NCBI GenBank assembly: GCA_019113395.1
Contig: DXHL01000031.1
Coordinates: 1-32,611 of the forward strand
Direction of reading: 5' to 3'
DNA from: Candidatus Rikenella faecigallinarum
GTDB lineage: Bacteria; Bacteroidota; Bacteroidia; Bacteroidales; Rikenellaceae
DNA length: 32,611 nucleotides
Every line of letters begins with the position of its first letter. Position 1 is the first letter of the stretch. Positions 7,255 to 15,704 of this stretch are shown here, piece by piece. Under the pieces are notes generated by a model. It did not search any database and was not told the origin of the DNA. It was given only the letters and a program-made list of their open reading frames with translations. Made by a program: the position numbers and the translations under genes.

Positions 7255-8385
7255 ATGAAAATAGGATATGATGCCAAACGGCTCTTTTTCAACGGCAGCG
7301 GTCTGGGCAACTACAGCCGCAGCACGGTCGAGATGGTTGCCCGTTTCCGCCCCGACATCTCCCTGGCTCTCTTTTCGCCCAAACGGGGGAACAGACAGGG
7401 CTTTGTGATGCCCCCGCAGGCCGAGACTTGCTATCCGAACGGGATGTGGGGCTGTGGGCCGCTGCGCAGCCTGTGGCGCACGTATCGCATGGGACGGGAG
7501 GTGAAACGGGCGGGGTGCGACCTGTTCCACGGTCTGAGCCATGAGCTTCCGACCGACATCCGCCGCAGCGGTGTACGGTCGGTGGTGACGATGCACGATT
7601 TGATTTTCGTGCGCTATCCAGAGCTGTACAAGCCGGCCGACCGCGCACTGTATGTCCATAAATACCGCCGCAGTTGCGAGGCTGCCGACCGCATTATCAC
7701 CATCAGCCGTCAGACCCGCGACGACCTGGTGGAGTTTTGGCACATCGACCCCGAGAAGATTGACATTGTCTATCAGGGGTGCCATCCGATGTTTTATGAA
7801 GCGGTGAGTGAGCAGACCTTGGAGCAGGTGCGCGAGCGGTATGCACTGCCCGCAGGGCCCTTTATTCTGAGTGTCGGAACGGTCGAGCCGCGCAAAAACC
7901 TGATGCTGACGGTTCGCGCCATGGTCGAAGGGAAAATAGACCTGCCCCTGGTAGCCTGCGGCCGTTGGACACCTTATAAGGAGGAGATAGAGGCCTATGC
8001 CGCCGCGCATGGGGTAGGCGAGCGGTTGTATTTCCGCAATCAAATCCGTTTCACGGACCTGCCCGCCATCTACCACATGGCGCCAGTTTCGGTTTATGCC
8101 TCGATATTCGAGGGGTTCGGCATTCCGATTCTGGAGGCGCTGAACTGCGGGACACCCGTCATTACCAGTGCCGGAGGGGTCTTTCCCGAGACGGGAGGCG
8201 ACGCGGCTCTGTACGTCAATCCGCAATCGGTCAGCGAGATGCGCACAGCACTCGAACGGGTCATCGGTTCGGAGAGCCTGCAGGAAGAGATGCGCGAAAA
8301 GGGCTTCCGATATGCACAGAACTTCCGTGAAGAGGCCCTGTTCCCGACCCTGTGGAGCTGCTACGAACGCACCCTCAGCCGATAA
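7255..8385 (+). CDS. Glycosyltransferase family 4 (GT-B fold)
   Basis: A 376-aa GT-B glycosyltransferase that transfers a sugar from a nucleotide donor, probably to a surface glycan. The N-terminal domain begins MKIGYDAKRLFFNGSGLGNY, with the Gly-rich acceptor-side loop. The linker and start of the C-terminal domain have FILSVGTVEPRKNL, and the donor-binding site has FEGFGIPILEALNCGTPVIT, the E-x7-E motif of GT4 retaining enzymes. The start is set at 7255 because a perfect promoter box lies between it and the longer in-frame ATG at 7132, and because the fold begins exactly here. It is a single gene rather than part of a polysaccharide cluster, so its acceptor is unknown. Its last 11 bases overlap the end of the convergent YjbQ-family gene. 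Confidence 0.88.
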   Translation: MKIGYDAKRLFFNGSGLGNYSRSTVEMVARFRPDISLALFSPKRGNRQGFVMPPQAETCYPNGMWGCGPLRSLWRTYRMGREVKRAGCDLFHGLSHELPTDIRRSGVRSVVTMHDLIFVRYPELYKPADRALYVHKYRRSCEAADRIITISRQTRDDLVEFWHIDPEKIDIVYQGCHPMFYEAVSEQTLEQVRERYALPAGPFILSVGTVEPRKNLMLTVRAMVEGKIDLPLVACGRWTPYKEEIEAYAAAHGVGERLYFRNQIRFTDLPAIYHMAPVSVYASIFEGFGIPILEALNCGTPVITSAGGVFPETGGDAALYVNPQSVSEMRTALERVIGSESLQEEMREKGFRYAQNFREEALFPTLWSCYERTLSR

Positions 8386-8785
8386 TCGTAGCCACGAGGT
8401 GGCGTCCCGAGGCCCGATTGCGAAATTCGCAGAGGTAGATGCCCTGCCACGTTCCCAGGTTCAGCCGCCCGCCCGTTATCGGCACCGTGACCGAGGCTCC
8501 TACCAGCGTCGATTTGGCATGGGCAGGCATATCGTCATCCCCTTCGAGGGTATGACGGTAGTAGGGTTGCCGCTCGGGCACTAGGCGGTCGAAAATCGTA
8601 CCCATATCGACCTGCACGTCTGAATCGGCATTTTCGTTGAGCGTCAGAGCGGCTGACGTATGGCGGATAAAGAGATGCAACAGTCCTGTGTCGGGCAGTG
8701 CGGGCAGGTGGGCGAGCACTTCGTCCGTCACCAGATGGAAACCGCGTCCCCGCGGACGCAGCGTGAAACTTGTTTGTGTTACCAT
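8375..8785 (-). CDS. YjbQ family protein (UPF0047, secondary thiamine-phosphate synthase family)
   Basis: A 136-aa protein matching the YjbQ/UPF0047 family end to end. Visible signatures are FIRHTSAALTLNENADSDV near residues 40-60, HTLEGDDDMPAHAKSTLVG with its conserved His and Asp residues, and GTWQGIYLCEFR near the C terminus. Members form compact trimers, and E. coli YjbQ can weakly replace ThiE when overexpressed, hence the family name; the physiological role is unsettled. The ATG at 8785 fits the usual family length and N terminus; the longer frame adds 13 unrelated residues. The 3' end overlaps the glycosyltransferase gene tail to tail by 11 bases. Confidence 0.88.
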   Translation of the reverse strand: MVTQTSFTLRPRGRGFHLVTDEVLAHLPALPDTGLLHLFIRHTSAALTLNENADSDVQVDMGTIFDRLVPERQPYYRHTLEGDDDMPAHAKSTLVGASVTVPITGGRLNLGTWQGIYLCEFRNRASGRHLVATIIG

Positions 8786-8873
8786 AGAGCGAAAGTAGGC
8801 ATTTCGCGCGAGCTGACCGCACACTTTGGCGCAAATCTTGCAACGGATAATTTAACAAAGGATAATCACCTCA

Positions 8874-9233
8874 ATGACTATGCTGGCACACTACCTGAAC
8901 CTTATTGCCACCGGCATCAGCCTTATCAGCCTTCTGATAGTGACCTACGGTACCGTGGTGGCGACCATTGCCTTCATCCGCAACGAAATCGGACGGGCCA
9001 ACGGCACCTATTCGGGACTGAACATGCGGCGTCTGCGTGCCTCGTTCGGCACCTATCTGCTGCTCGGGCTGGAGTTTCTGATTGCTTCGGACATTCTGAA
9101 GACCGTGCTCGAACCGGGTCTGAACGAACTGGCGATTTTGGGCGGTATTGTGGTATTGCGCACGGTGCTCTCCATTTTCCTGAACCGCGAGATACGCGAC
9201 CTGCAGACCGAGGAGCGCGGACAACAGCCCTAA
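8874..9233 (+). CDS. DUF1622 membrane protein
   Basis: A 119-aa integral membrane protein with three predicted helices. The first is about residues 10-33, the second contains TYLLLGLEFLIASDILKTVL, and the third LAILGGIVVLRTVLSIFLNREI. These last two blocks are the DUF1622 signature. The function of the family is unknown. It appears to be a single-gene unit, with a hairpin immediately after the stop. An alternative start at the Met at codon 3 is equally possible. Confidence 0.85.
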   Translation: MTMLAHYLNLIATGISLISLLIVTYGTVVATIAFIRNEIGRANGTYSGLNMRRLRASFGTYLLLGLEFLIASDILKTVLEPGLNELAILGGIVVLRTVLSIFLNREIRDLQTEERGQQP

Positions 9234-9234
9234 A

Positions 9235-9276
9235 TACCTTTGTGGGCGGTAGGGTCGTAAAGCCGTACCGCCCACA
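9235..9276. terminator. Hairpin between the convergent DUF1622 and copper chaperone genes
   Basis: Perfect 11-bp arms (9241-9251 and 9266-9276) enclose a 14-nt loop. No U run follows on the plus strand; on the minus strand the bases after the stem are AAGGTATT. It probably acts as a two-way terminator or 3' stabiliser. The box TACCTTTG (9235-9242) overlaps its left foot. Confidence 0.6.
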
Positions 9277-9306
9277 AGAGGTTCTGCAAAAACGCGCAGG
9301 AACAGG

Positions 9307-9519
9307 TTATTCCGTTTTTTCAGCCTTGAAACCCGCCTGAGCCACCACTTCTGCAATCTTTTCTGCCGAGAGGTCACTCTCCACGGTCAGCGTCTTGTCG
9401 GGCACCGTCAGGTCCACAGCCCATTTCCCCGCTTGTACACCGTTCTGTTCGAGCGCTGCACCGATTTTGGCCGTGCAGCCGCTGCATTTTGCATTGGTTT
9501 TGAAATGATAAGTTGCCAT
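9307..9519 (-). CDS. Heavy-metal-associated (HMA) copper chaperone
   Basis: A 70-aa soluble ferredoxin-fold protein that carries Cu(I) or a similar soft metal. The metal loop near the N terminus is TNAKCSGCTAKI, a CxxC without the Met that precedes the first Cys in classical MxCxxC chaperones. It is followed by the standard strand-helix pattern with SDLSAEKIAEVVAQAGF. It lies 45 nt downstream of the copA-type ATPase on the same strand, so it very likely supplies metal to that pump's N-terminal HMA domain. Ferredoxin-fold length and start are as expected. Confidence 0.88.
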   Translation of the reverse strand: MATYHFKTNAKCSGCTAKIGAALEQNGVQAGKWAVDLTVPDKTLTVESDLSAEKIAEVVAQAGFKAEKTE

Positions 9520-9564
9520 ATGATTGTTCGGTTTGTTTGAGTGATTACTATGTATGGGTAAATC

Positions 9565-11787
9565 TTATGATTTTTTCCATTTGAGTCGCAGGCTGTTGGT
9601 CACCACCGATACCGAGCTGAATGCCATGGCGGCACTGGCCCACATCGGGTCGAGCAACACCCCGTAAGCCGGGTAGAGCACCCCGGCCGCAATCGGGATA
9701 CCGATAACGTTGTAGATAAAGGCCCAGAAGAGGTTTTGCCGAATGAGCCGCACCGTTTGGTGCGACAGGGTAATGGCCGTGGGCAGCAGCGTCAGGTCGG
9801 AGGTCATGAGGGTCACCATCGCCACATCCATCGCCACATCCGTACCCTGTCCCATCGCCACGCTCACGTCGGCACGGGCCAGCGCCTGCGAGTCGTTGAT
9901 ACCGTCGCCCACCATGGCCACACGCGCACCGGCAGCTTGCAACCGTTTGACATATTCCTCCTTGTCGTTCGGCAGCACCTCGGCCTCGAAATGACGGATA
10001 CCCAACTCCCGCGCCACCGCTGCCGCCGTTTTTTGTCCGTCACCCGTCAGCATGTGCACCTCGATGCCCATTCGGGTAAGCGTACGTACCGCTTCGACCG
10101 AAGTCCGCTTTATCGGGTCGGCAATGGCGGCCACCGCCAACAGGTCTCGGCCTCGACCGTACCATATCACGCTTTTGCCGGCCTCCTGCCACTGTTCAGC
10201 CTGCTGCACAGCGGCCTGAGGCAGTGACGAGAGGCGCTCTTCGGCCAGCGCACGGCTGCCCACCCAATAATCAGTTCCCTGCACCCGCACCGCCACGCCG
10301 CGCCCCGTGAGGCTCTCAAAAGTTTCCAGTTCAGGCGCAGCGGTCACCGCCTCACCCAACGCCTGCACCACGGCCGACGCCAACGGATGTTCCGACTTGC
10401 GTTCCGCCGCCAACAGTACCTCCTGACAAGCCGCCCGCTCCGCGTCACTCACCATCCACAACCACTCTGTGACGGTCGGACGCCCTTCGGTCAAGGTACC
10501 CGTTTTATCCAGCACCACGGTATTGACGTGACACAGATTCTCCAGCGCAAAAGCATCCTTAATCAGAATATGCCGCTCGGCCGCCTTCCCGATACCGACC
10601 ATCAGGGCCGTCGGCGTGGCCAGTCCCAGTGCACAAGGACAGGCAATCACCAGCACCGAAACGGCCGAGAGCAGGGCACCGGTCAGCATACTGGTCCCGC
10701 CGAGCGTGAGCCACAGCACAAAGGTCAGCAGCGAAAGCCCCATCACCGTCGGCACGAAGACCGCACTGACACGGTCCACAATGCGCTGCACGGGGGCTTT
10801 GCTTCCCTGTGCCTGCTGCACCATCTCGACAATGCGGGCCAGCACCGTTGCCGCTCCTACGGCCTGTGCCTCGAGAACAAAGGCCCCCTTCTGGTTAATC
10901 GTGCCGGCCAGCACACGGTCGCCTGCTGTCTTTCCCACGGGCAACGGTTCACCGCTTATCATGCTCTCATCGACGTATGATGCCCCCTCGACCAGCTTCC
11001 CGTCCACCGGGATACGCTCGCCGGGACGCACGCTCACGCGGTCGCCCGGCCGCAGACGGGCTATCGGCACCTCCTCTTCCGTTCCGTCGGCCGTCACCCG
11101 CCGAGCCGTCTTGGGCTGCAACCCCATCAACTTGCGAATGGCCGACGAAGTGCTCCCCTTGGCCCGTTCTTCGAGCGTTTTGCCCAGCAGCACAAAGGCC
11201 ACAATCATCGCCGCAGCTTCATAGTAGACGTGCGGCTCCATACCGTGGTCGAGCCACACCTGCGGAAAAAGGGTGTTGAAAAGACTGAAGAGAAAGGCTA
11301 TCGAGGTGCTGAGGGCCACCAGCGTATCCATATTGGCTTTGGCGTGCCGTGCCTGCCGCCAGCCCACGACATAAAAACTGCGCCCGAACCAGGCCAGCAC
11401 AGGCAGGGTCAGCACCAGCTGCACCCAGGGCGACCACGCTTCGTGCATCCACACCATGCTGCAAAGCATCAACGGGATGCTCAGCACCCAAGCTCCCACG
11501 GTACGTTGCCGCAGCGAGCGGTAGTACTTGCGTTGTTCCTGTTCCTGCCGTTCGGCGACGTTTTCCTGTTCGACAATCAGGTCGTATCCCACGGCCTGCA
11601 CAGCCTGCTGCATTTGGGTAGGGGTAACCTCCGAGGAGTCATATTCCACCTGCAGCGTTCCTGCGGCAAAATTGACGTGGGCCGTGCGCACCCCTTTCAT
11701 GGCCTGCACAGTGCTCTCCACGCTGGCCGCACAGACGGCACAACTCATCTCGAGCACAGGTATGGTACGTTTTTCGATATTTTTCAT
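9565..11787 (-). CDS. copA: Cu(I)-type heavy-metal P-type ATPase
   Basis: A 740-aa P1B-type ATPase that pumps Cu(I) out of the cytoplasm. One N-terminal HMA domain has its Cys pair at 16 and 19 (MSCAVCA). The actuator domain has ISGEPLPV (278-280 SGE, a variant of TGE). The transport site is CPC at 383-385, the phosphorylated Asp is D427 in DKTGTLTEG, the nucleotide-domain marker is SEHPLA at 465-470, and the hinge is GDGINDSQ at 627. The YN in FIYNVIGIP and the [11 protein letters not shown] in the last helices are the residues typical of Cu(I) rather than Zn/Cd pumps. Length is normal. Regulator genes such as CueR or CsoR are not adjacent. Confidence 0.95.
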   Translation of the reverse strand: MKNIEKRTIPVLEMSCAVCAASVESTVQAMKGVRTAHVNFAAGTLQVEYDSSEVTPTQMQQAVQAVGYDLIVEQENVAERQEQEQRKYYRSLRQRTVGAWVLSIPLMLCSMVWMHEAWSPWVQLVLTLPVLAWFGRSFYVVGWRQARHAKANMDTLVALSTSIAFLFSLFNTLFPQVWLDHGMEPHVYYEAAAMIVAFVLLGKTLEERAKGSTSSAIRKLMGLQPKTARRVTADGTEEEVPIARLRPGDRVSVRPGERIPVDGKLVEGASYVDESMISGEPLPVGKTAGDRVLAGTINQKGAFVLEAQAVGAATVLARIVEMVQQAQGSKAPVQRIVDRVSAVFVPTVMGLSLLTFVLWLTLGGTSMLTGALLSAVSVLVIACPCALGLATPTALMVGIGKAAERHILIKDAFALENLCHVNTVVLDKTGTLTEGRPTVTEWLWMVSDAERAACQEVLLAAERKSEHPLASAVVQALGEAVTAAPELETFESLTGRGVAVRVQGTDYWVGSRALAEERLSSLPQAAVQQAEQWQEAGKSVIWYGRGRDLLAVAAIADPIKRTSVEAVRTLTRMGIEVHMLTGDGQKTAAAVARELGIRHFEAEVLPNDKEEYVKRLQAAGARVAMVGDGINDSQALARADVSVAMGQGTDVAMDVAMVTLMTSDLTLLPTAITLSHQTVRLIRQNLFWAFIYNVIGIPIAAGVLYPAYGVLLDPMWASAAMAFSSVSVVTNSLRLKWKKS

Positions 11788-11817
11788 ACTTTCGTTTTGG
11801 GTGAATTGGTAAAGGTA
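11787..11817. promoter_or_regulatory. Divergent control region of copA and the DNA glycosylase gene
   Basis: Only 29 bases separate the two start codons. On the minus strand TACCTTTA (11810-11817) and on the plus strand TACTTTCG (11787-11794) each match TAnnTTTG at 7 of 8 positions, so the two promoters would overlap face to face. No copper operator palindrome is evident. Confidence 0.35.
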
Positions 11818-12314
11818 TGAAAATTCTATATAGTTTCGACCCGGTGGTCACCGATTCGAGCCGCGTGCTGATACTGGGGACCATGCCGGGTGTCGCTTCG
11901 TTGCGCAAACAGGAGTACTACGGTTTCCCGCACAACGCCTTTTGGCGTATCATAACCGCCCTTACGGGAGGAGAAAAGGTGCCCGAAGCGTACGCCGAGA
12001 GACTGGAGATGATACGCCGCAACAGACTGGCACTGTGGGACGTGTGCCACAGCTGTCAGCGCGAGGGGAGTCTCGACAGCCACATCATGGACGAGGTGCC
12101 GAACGACATCGGCAGCCTGCTGACCGCCCATCCGCAACTGCGGGCCGTGGTGTTCAACGGCACACCCGCTTTTCGGCTTTTCAAACGGCACCTCGGACTG
12201 GAAACCGTAGGGGAGCGCGCCGTGCTGGTGATGCCTTCGACCAGCCCGGCCAATGCCTCGTGGTCTTTCGAGCGGAAGCTGGAGGCGTGGTCCGAACTGC
12301 TGAAATATCTGTAA
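11817..12314 (+). CDS. DNA-deoxyinosine glycosylase (uracil-DNA glycosylase superfamily)
   Basis: A 165-aa base-excision repair enzyme that removes hypoxanthine, the deaminated adenine, from DNA. Visible motifs are [21 protein letters not shown] near residues 16-36 (the superfamily GTxPG loop), HNAFWRI (the Asn that is catalytic in the family-6 HDG enzymes), ALWDVC in the middle, and MPSTSPANA at the minor-groove loop close to the C terminus. Length fits the family (about 160-170 aa). It is divergent from copA and convergent with the EamA transporter, leaving just 11 nt to that gene's stop. Activity on deoxyinosine rather than uracil is inferred from family resemblance. Confidence 0.85.
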   Translation: MKILYSFDPVVTDSSRVLILGTMPGVASLRKQEYYGFPHNAFWRIITALTGGEKVPEAYAERLEMIRRNRLALWDVCHSCQREGSLDSHIMDEVPNDIGSLLTAHPQLRAVVFNGTPAFRLFKRHLGLETVGERAVLVMPSTSPANASWSFERKLEAWSELLKYL

Positions 12315-12325
12315 ATATCCGAAAA

Positions 12326-13273
12326 TCAATCGTGATTCGACATCTGCCGTTTCCGTATCCGCGGCAGTTTGGGGAAGAGTTTTCGGAACCGCAGCAGATA
12401 GGTACCGATGCGTCCGCCGACAATAATCAGCGTCACCGCTACCACAATCAGGAAAATCCCCCCCATAATTCGTGAGGTGAGGGGTTCTCCGAAAATCGTC
12501 ACCCCGAAAAAGACCGCCGTCAGGGGTTCCAAAGCTCCGAGAATGGCCGTAGGGGTAGAGCCGATGTATTGAATGGCTTTGGTAGTAGAGATAAACGAGA
12601 CGGCCGTGGGCAGCACGGCCAAGGCCAGCAGGTTCACCCAAAGATACCAGTGGTCGGGCACCGTCAGCCCCTTTACCAAGGCCCGCACCACAAAAACACA
12701 AAAACCGAAGAGCAGGGCATAGAAGGTCAGTTTGACCGTCGGGATATCCCGCACCACGGGACGATTGACCCCGACCAGATAGACGGCATACGAGAGCGAG
12801 GAGGCCATAACCAGCGACACCCCGACCAGATTCAGGGTTTCGCCTCCTTCGCTGCGGTAGAGCATGGCGATACCGACCAGCGCCAGCAGGATGGAGAGTG
12901 CCGTGAGGAGCGATAGTTTTTCGCGGAAGAAGACAGCCATGATTAACGCTACCAGAATCGGGTATACGAAGAGCAGCGTGGAGGCAATCCCTGCCGCCAT
13001 ATAGGTGTAGCTCAGGAAGAGCGTGAGCGACGAGCAGGCCATCAGCAGGCCGAGCACCACCAGTGCAGGCACTTCGCGCTGTTGGAGCCTGAAATCACGT
13101 CCCCGCCAGCGAATCATCGCCCACAGGATGGGGATAGCCAGCAGATAGCGAAAAAAGAGCACCGAGTCGGGATTCATCCCTCCCTCGTAGAGGGGCAGGG
13201 CAAAGAGGGGATTCATGCCATAGGTGGCAGCCGCCACGGCACCGTAGAGATAGCCTTTCGTGGTGTTGTTCAT
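12326..13273 (-). CDS. EamA family (DMT superfamily) transporter
   Basis: A 315-aa inner-membrane permease with ten hydrophobic segments in two repeated EamA halves. The first begins GYLYGAVAAATYGMNPLFALPLY; the second begins around LVGVSLVMASSLSYAVYLVG. The end-of-half signature PLTAVFFGVTIFGEPLT is typical. DMT exporters move amino acids, nucleotides or other small metabolites; the substrate cannot be predicted here. A basic cytoplasmic tail closes the protein. It has its own promoter and is not in an operon. Confidence 0.9.
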   Translation of the reverse strand: MNNTTKGYLYGAVAAATYGMNPLFALPLYEGGMNPDSVLFFRYLLAIPILWAMIRWRGRDFRLQQREVPALVVLGLLMACSSLTLFLSYTYMAAGIASTLLFVYPILVALIMAVFFREKLSLLTALSILLALVGIAMLYRSEGGETLNLVGVSLVMASSLSYAVYLVGVNRPVVRDIPTVKLTFYALLFGFCVFVVRALVKGLTVPDHWYLWVNLLALAVLPTAVSFISTTKAIQYIGSTPTAILGALEPLTAVFFGVTIFGEPLTSRIMGGIFLIVVAVTLIIVGGRIGTYLLRFRKLFPKLPRIRKRQMSNHD

Positions 13274-13301
13274 GGTGATGGAGTTGCTTCAATTCCGACC
13301 G

Positions 13302-13334
13302 CAAAGATAGGCTCCGCAGGGTGATTCCGTACAA
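13302..13334 (-). promoter_or_regulatory. Promoter of the EamA transporter gene
   Basis: On the minus strand a perfect -7 box TATCTTTG (13302-13309) is preceded by TTG (13332-13334) at 22 bases, slightly longer than ideal. The predicted leader is about 20-25 nt. Confidence 0.6.
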
Positions 13335-13430
13335 CCCATTCGGAAAAATTTCAGCAAACCGATGAGCCAGGGATAGTTTCTTGCCGAAGATTTCGTACAT
13401 TGGCTCCAATTCCATCCTGTTTTTGAAGAG

Positions 13431-14459
13431 ATGAAGCGCCATTTCATGTTGTTATGCCTGTTGTTTTGGGCTTTGGGGTCGGTTGGCTGCCACCGTTCGA
13501 GTGTGCCGACCGATGCGTTTCCCGCCGCTCCCGATTATGCGCAAAGTGCCGCCTGGTTTGAGGGCGGAGGTACTACCGACAAGGCCTATGACGTCTTTTA
13601 CGTGGTGCCGACCTGCGTTTTCGACTGGACGACGGCCGCCGGAGACACCTGCCACTACATGGATACCCGCAATCCCGACCATCAGGCCAGCGTAAACGGC
13701 CCCATTCGGCTGGCACGGGGTATTTTTGCCGACGAGGCCAACTTCTTCGCCCCCTATTACCGCCAAATCACCCTCGAGTCGTGGATGCAGGATAGTGCAA
13801 CCATCGAACACCGCTTCGCTACGGCCTATGCCGATATCGAAACGGCTTTTCGGTACTACCTCGAGCATTTGAACGGCGGACGCCCCTTCATTCTGGCGGG
13901 ACACAGCCAGGGAGGGAAGGCCGTCATTGAACTGCTGGTACGCGCCATGGACGACACCCTGTACAAACGGATGATTGCGGCCTATGCGCTGGGTTATCCC
14001 GTGCGTGACACGACCCGTTCACCCTATCTGCATGCCGCTACCGATGCCACGGGAAACGGCGTAGTCGTTTCGTTCAGTACCGTTTCCGCCCCCAACAGCC
14101 TGAAGGAGCTGCTCTCCGGCAGCCAGGTGACGGTCAATCCGCTGAACTGGACCGCCACAGCACAGGAGGCTGACACCGACCTGCATCTGGGCAGCGTCTT
14201 TGCCGACGCCAACGGACATATCACGGAAGAGAAGGCCCATTGGCTGTCAGCGCGTGTGGACACCGCCGCACACGCGCTGGTTGTCACAGGAGCAGACCCT
14301 ATGGCCTACTACCTGCCGGAGTTGGCCGCGCTCTTTCCGCCGGGCAATTTCCACGTGGTGGAGTTAAACTTCTTCTACCGCAACCTGCAACAGAATGTCC
14401 GTGACCGCGCTGCAGCCTATTTCCAACGCACCTCATCCGTCACGACAGCCGTACCATAG
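13431..14459 (+). CDS. DUF3089 alpha/beta-hydrolase lipoprotein
   Basis: A 342-aa lipoprotein with signal peptide and lipobox GSVGC (Cys 20). The DUF3089 block starts with AAWFEGG and KAYDVFYVVPTCVFDW, followed by ANFFAPYYRQ. The nucleophile elbow is LAGHSQGGK, with the Ser in GHSQG, after a helix resembling the family's AFRYYLEHLN. A downstream His lies in NFHVVELNFFYRN near the C terminus. It is therefore likely an active serine esterase or lipase of the cell envelope; the substrate is unknown. It stands alone, with a strong palindrome right after the stop. Confidence 0.87.
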   Translation: MKRHFMLLCLLFWALGSVGCHRSSVPTDAFPAAPDYAQSAAWFEGGGTTDKAYDVFYVVPTCVFDWTTAAGDTCHYMDTRNPDHQASVNGPIRLARGIFADEANFFAPYYRQITLESWMQDSATIEHRFATAYADIETAFRYYLEHLNGGRPFILAGHSQGGKAVIELLVRAMDDTLYKRMIAAYALGYPVRDTTRSPYLHAATDATGNGVVVSFSTVSAPNSLKELLSGSQVTVNPLNWTATAQEADTDLHLGSVFADANGHITEEKAHWLSARVDTAAHALVVTGADPMAYYLPELAALFPPGNFHVVELNFFYRNLQQNVRDRAAAYFQRTSSVTTAVP

Positions 14460-14466
14460 AGACAGA

Positions 14467-14500
14467 GCGGGCGGCATGATTCACGAATCATGCCGCCCGC
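14467..14500. terminator. Bidirectional hairpin between DUF3089 and rluB-like genes
   Basis: Perfect 16-nt arms (14467-14482 and 14485-14500), GC-rich at the base, with only two bases between them. No U run follows on either side. It separates convergent genes ending at 14459 and 14523. Confidence 0.7.
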
Positions 14501-14522
14501 CGCATTCATAGTGCGCCCAAAG

Positions 14523-15593
14523 CTATTCATAGGCTCCCGTTTTCAGGGCCGCCACCTCCCGAGGGGTCAGATAACGCCAGAACCCGCGCCGAAGCCCCAT
14601 CTTGGTAAGCCCCGCAAAATAGACGCGGTCCAGCTTCACCACCTCATAGCCCAACGCTTCGAACATACGCCGCACAATGCGGTTCCGTCCCGAGTGAAGC
14701 TCTACGCCGACCTCCTTGCGTTTCCCCTCCACATAGCTCACCTCGTCGGCATGTATCGGCCCATCCTCCAACTCGATGCCTTCGGCCAACCGTTCGAGGT
14801 CCTTCTCGGCACACGGTTTATCGAGAAACACGTGGTAAATCTTCTTCTTCGCAAAACTGGGGTGGGTCAGTTCGCGCGTCAGGTTCCCGTCATTGGTCAG
14901 CAACAGTACCCCCGTCGTATTTTTATCCAGCCGCCCCACGGGATAGACCCGTTCCGGCACCTCACCCTTCAGCAGGTCAATCACCGTACGGTCAGCGTGT
15001 GGGTCGTCGAGCGTCGTTACGTACCCTTTCGGCTTGTTCAGCACGATGTAGACCTTCTTTTCCCCTTTCAGCAGTTCACCGTTGAGCCGCACCTCATCCT
15101 GCGCCGGCCGTATCTTGGTTCCGAGGGCATCCACCCGCACCCCGTTCACCGTCACCTCACCCGCCTCAATCAACTGGTCCGCCTCACGCCGCGAGCACAC
15201 CCCCGACATCGCGATATAGCGATTCAGACGCATCTCCTCGGGCATCACCGGTGCCGACGGTTCCCGCCGCGACTTGCGTCCACGCGCACCATACGGAGTC
15301 CTGTCCTGGATTCGGTCGTCTTTCCGCTTGGCATAGCTGCCAGAACGCTGACGTTTATCCTCCAAGCGTTCAGGCCGCTCGCCCGCCGGAACGGCAGCAG
15401 AATGTTTCGAAAATTTCGCTCCTTTGTGCGTATCCGGTCGCGCAGGACGAGGAGTCACTGCATCATCGTCCTGCGGTTCCCGTTGCTCCTGCTGCTCACG
15501 CAAGGCATTCTCATGCCGCGTGCGAAAAAAAGAACGCCCGCTGCGTGACTCCCGCCCCTGCAGCCGTTTCTTATCGGAATGGTGATTGGTCAT
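14523..15593 (-). CDS. RsuA/RluB-family rRNA pseudouridine synthase with long basic N-terminal extension
   Basis: A 356-aa enzyme that isomerises a uridine in rRNA, most likely the large-subunit RluB type. Residues 1 to about 115 are a hydrophilic, Arg/Lys/Glu/Ser-rich extension without fold markers. Residues about 119-165 are an S4 RNA-binding domain (MRLNRYIAMSGVCSRREAD...). The catalytic domain carries VYPVGRLDKNTTGVLLLTNDG, in which the Asp is the nucleophile, then KIYHVF and the RsuA/RluB-specific ELHSGRNRIVRRMFEALGYEV. The core alone is the normal family length (about 240 aa); such basic tails are common in Bacteroidetes homologues and probably aid RNA binding. Start at 15593 is preceded by a perfect promoter box. 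Confidence 0.9.
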   Translation of the reverse strand: MTNHHSDKKRLQGRESRSGRSFFRTRHENALREQQEQREPQDDDAVTPRPARPDTHKGAKFSKHSAAVPAGERPERLEDKRQRSGSYAKRKDDRIQDRTPYGARGRKSRREPSAPVMPEEMRLNRYIAMSGVCSRREADQLIEAGEVTVNGVRVDALGTKIRPAQDEVRLNGELLKGEKKVYIVLNKPKGYVTTLDDPHADRTVIDLLKGEVPERVYPVGRLDKNTTGVLLLTNDGNLTRELTHPSFAKKKIYHVFLDKPCAEKDLERLAEGIELEDGPIHADEVSYVEGKRKEVGVELHSGRNRIVRRMFEALGYEVVKLDRVYFAGLTKMGLRRGFWRYLTPREVAALKTGAYE

Positions 15594-15649
15594 GGTTATC
15601 GTTCTGTGTCTGAGGATTAAATTTCAGACATAATTTCATTCTGAAAGCG

Positions 15650-15685
15650 TTGCAAAGGTACCCCTTATTTTCTAAATTTGCGCAA
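15650..15685. promoter_or_regulatory. Overlapping divergent promoters of the rluB-like and patB/malY genes
   Basis: Plus strand: TTG (15650-15652), 20 bases, then TAAATTTG (15673-15680), directing the C-S lyase gene at 15705. Minus strand: TTG (15683-15685), 22 bases, then TACCTTTG (15653-15660), directing the pseudouridine synthase gene. Both -7 boxes are perfect matches, and each -33 element abuts the other promoter's -7 box. Confidence 0.7.
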
Positions 15686-15704
15686 CTTTTAAGCAAACCG
15701 CACC

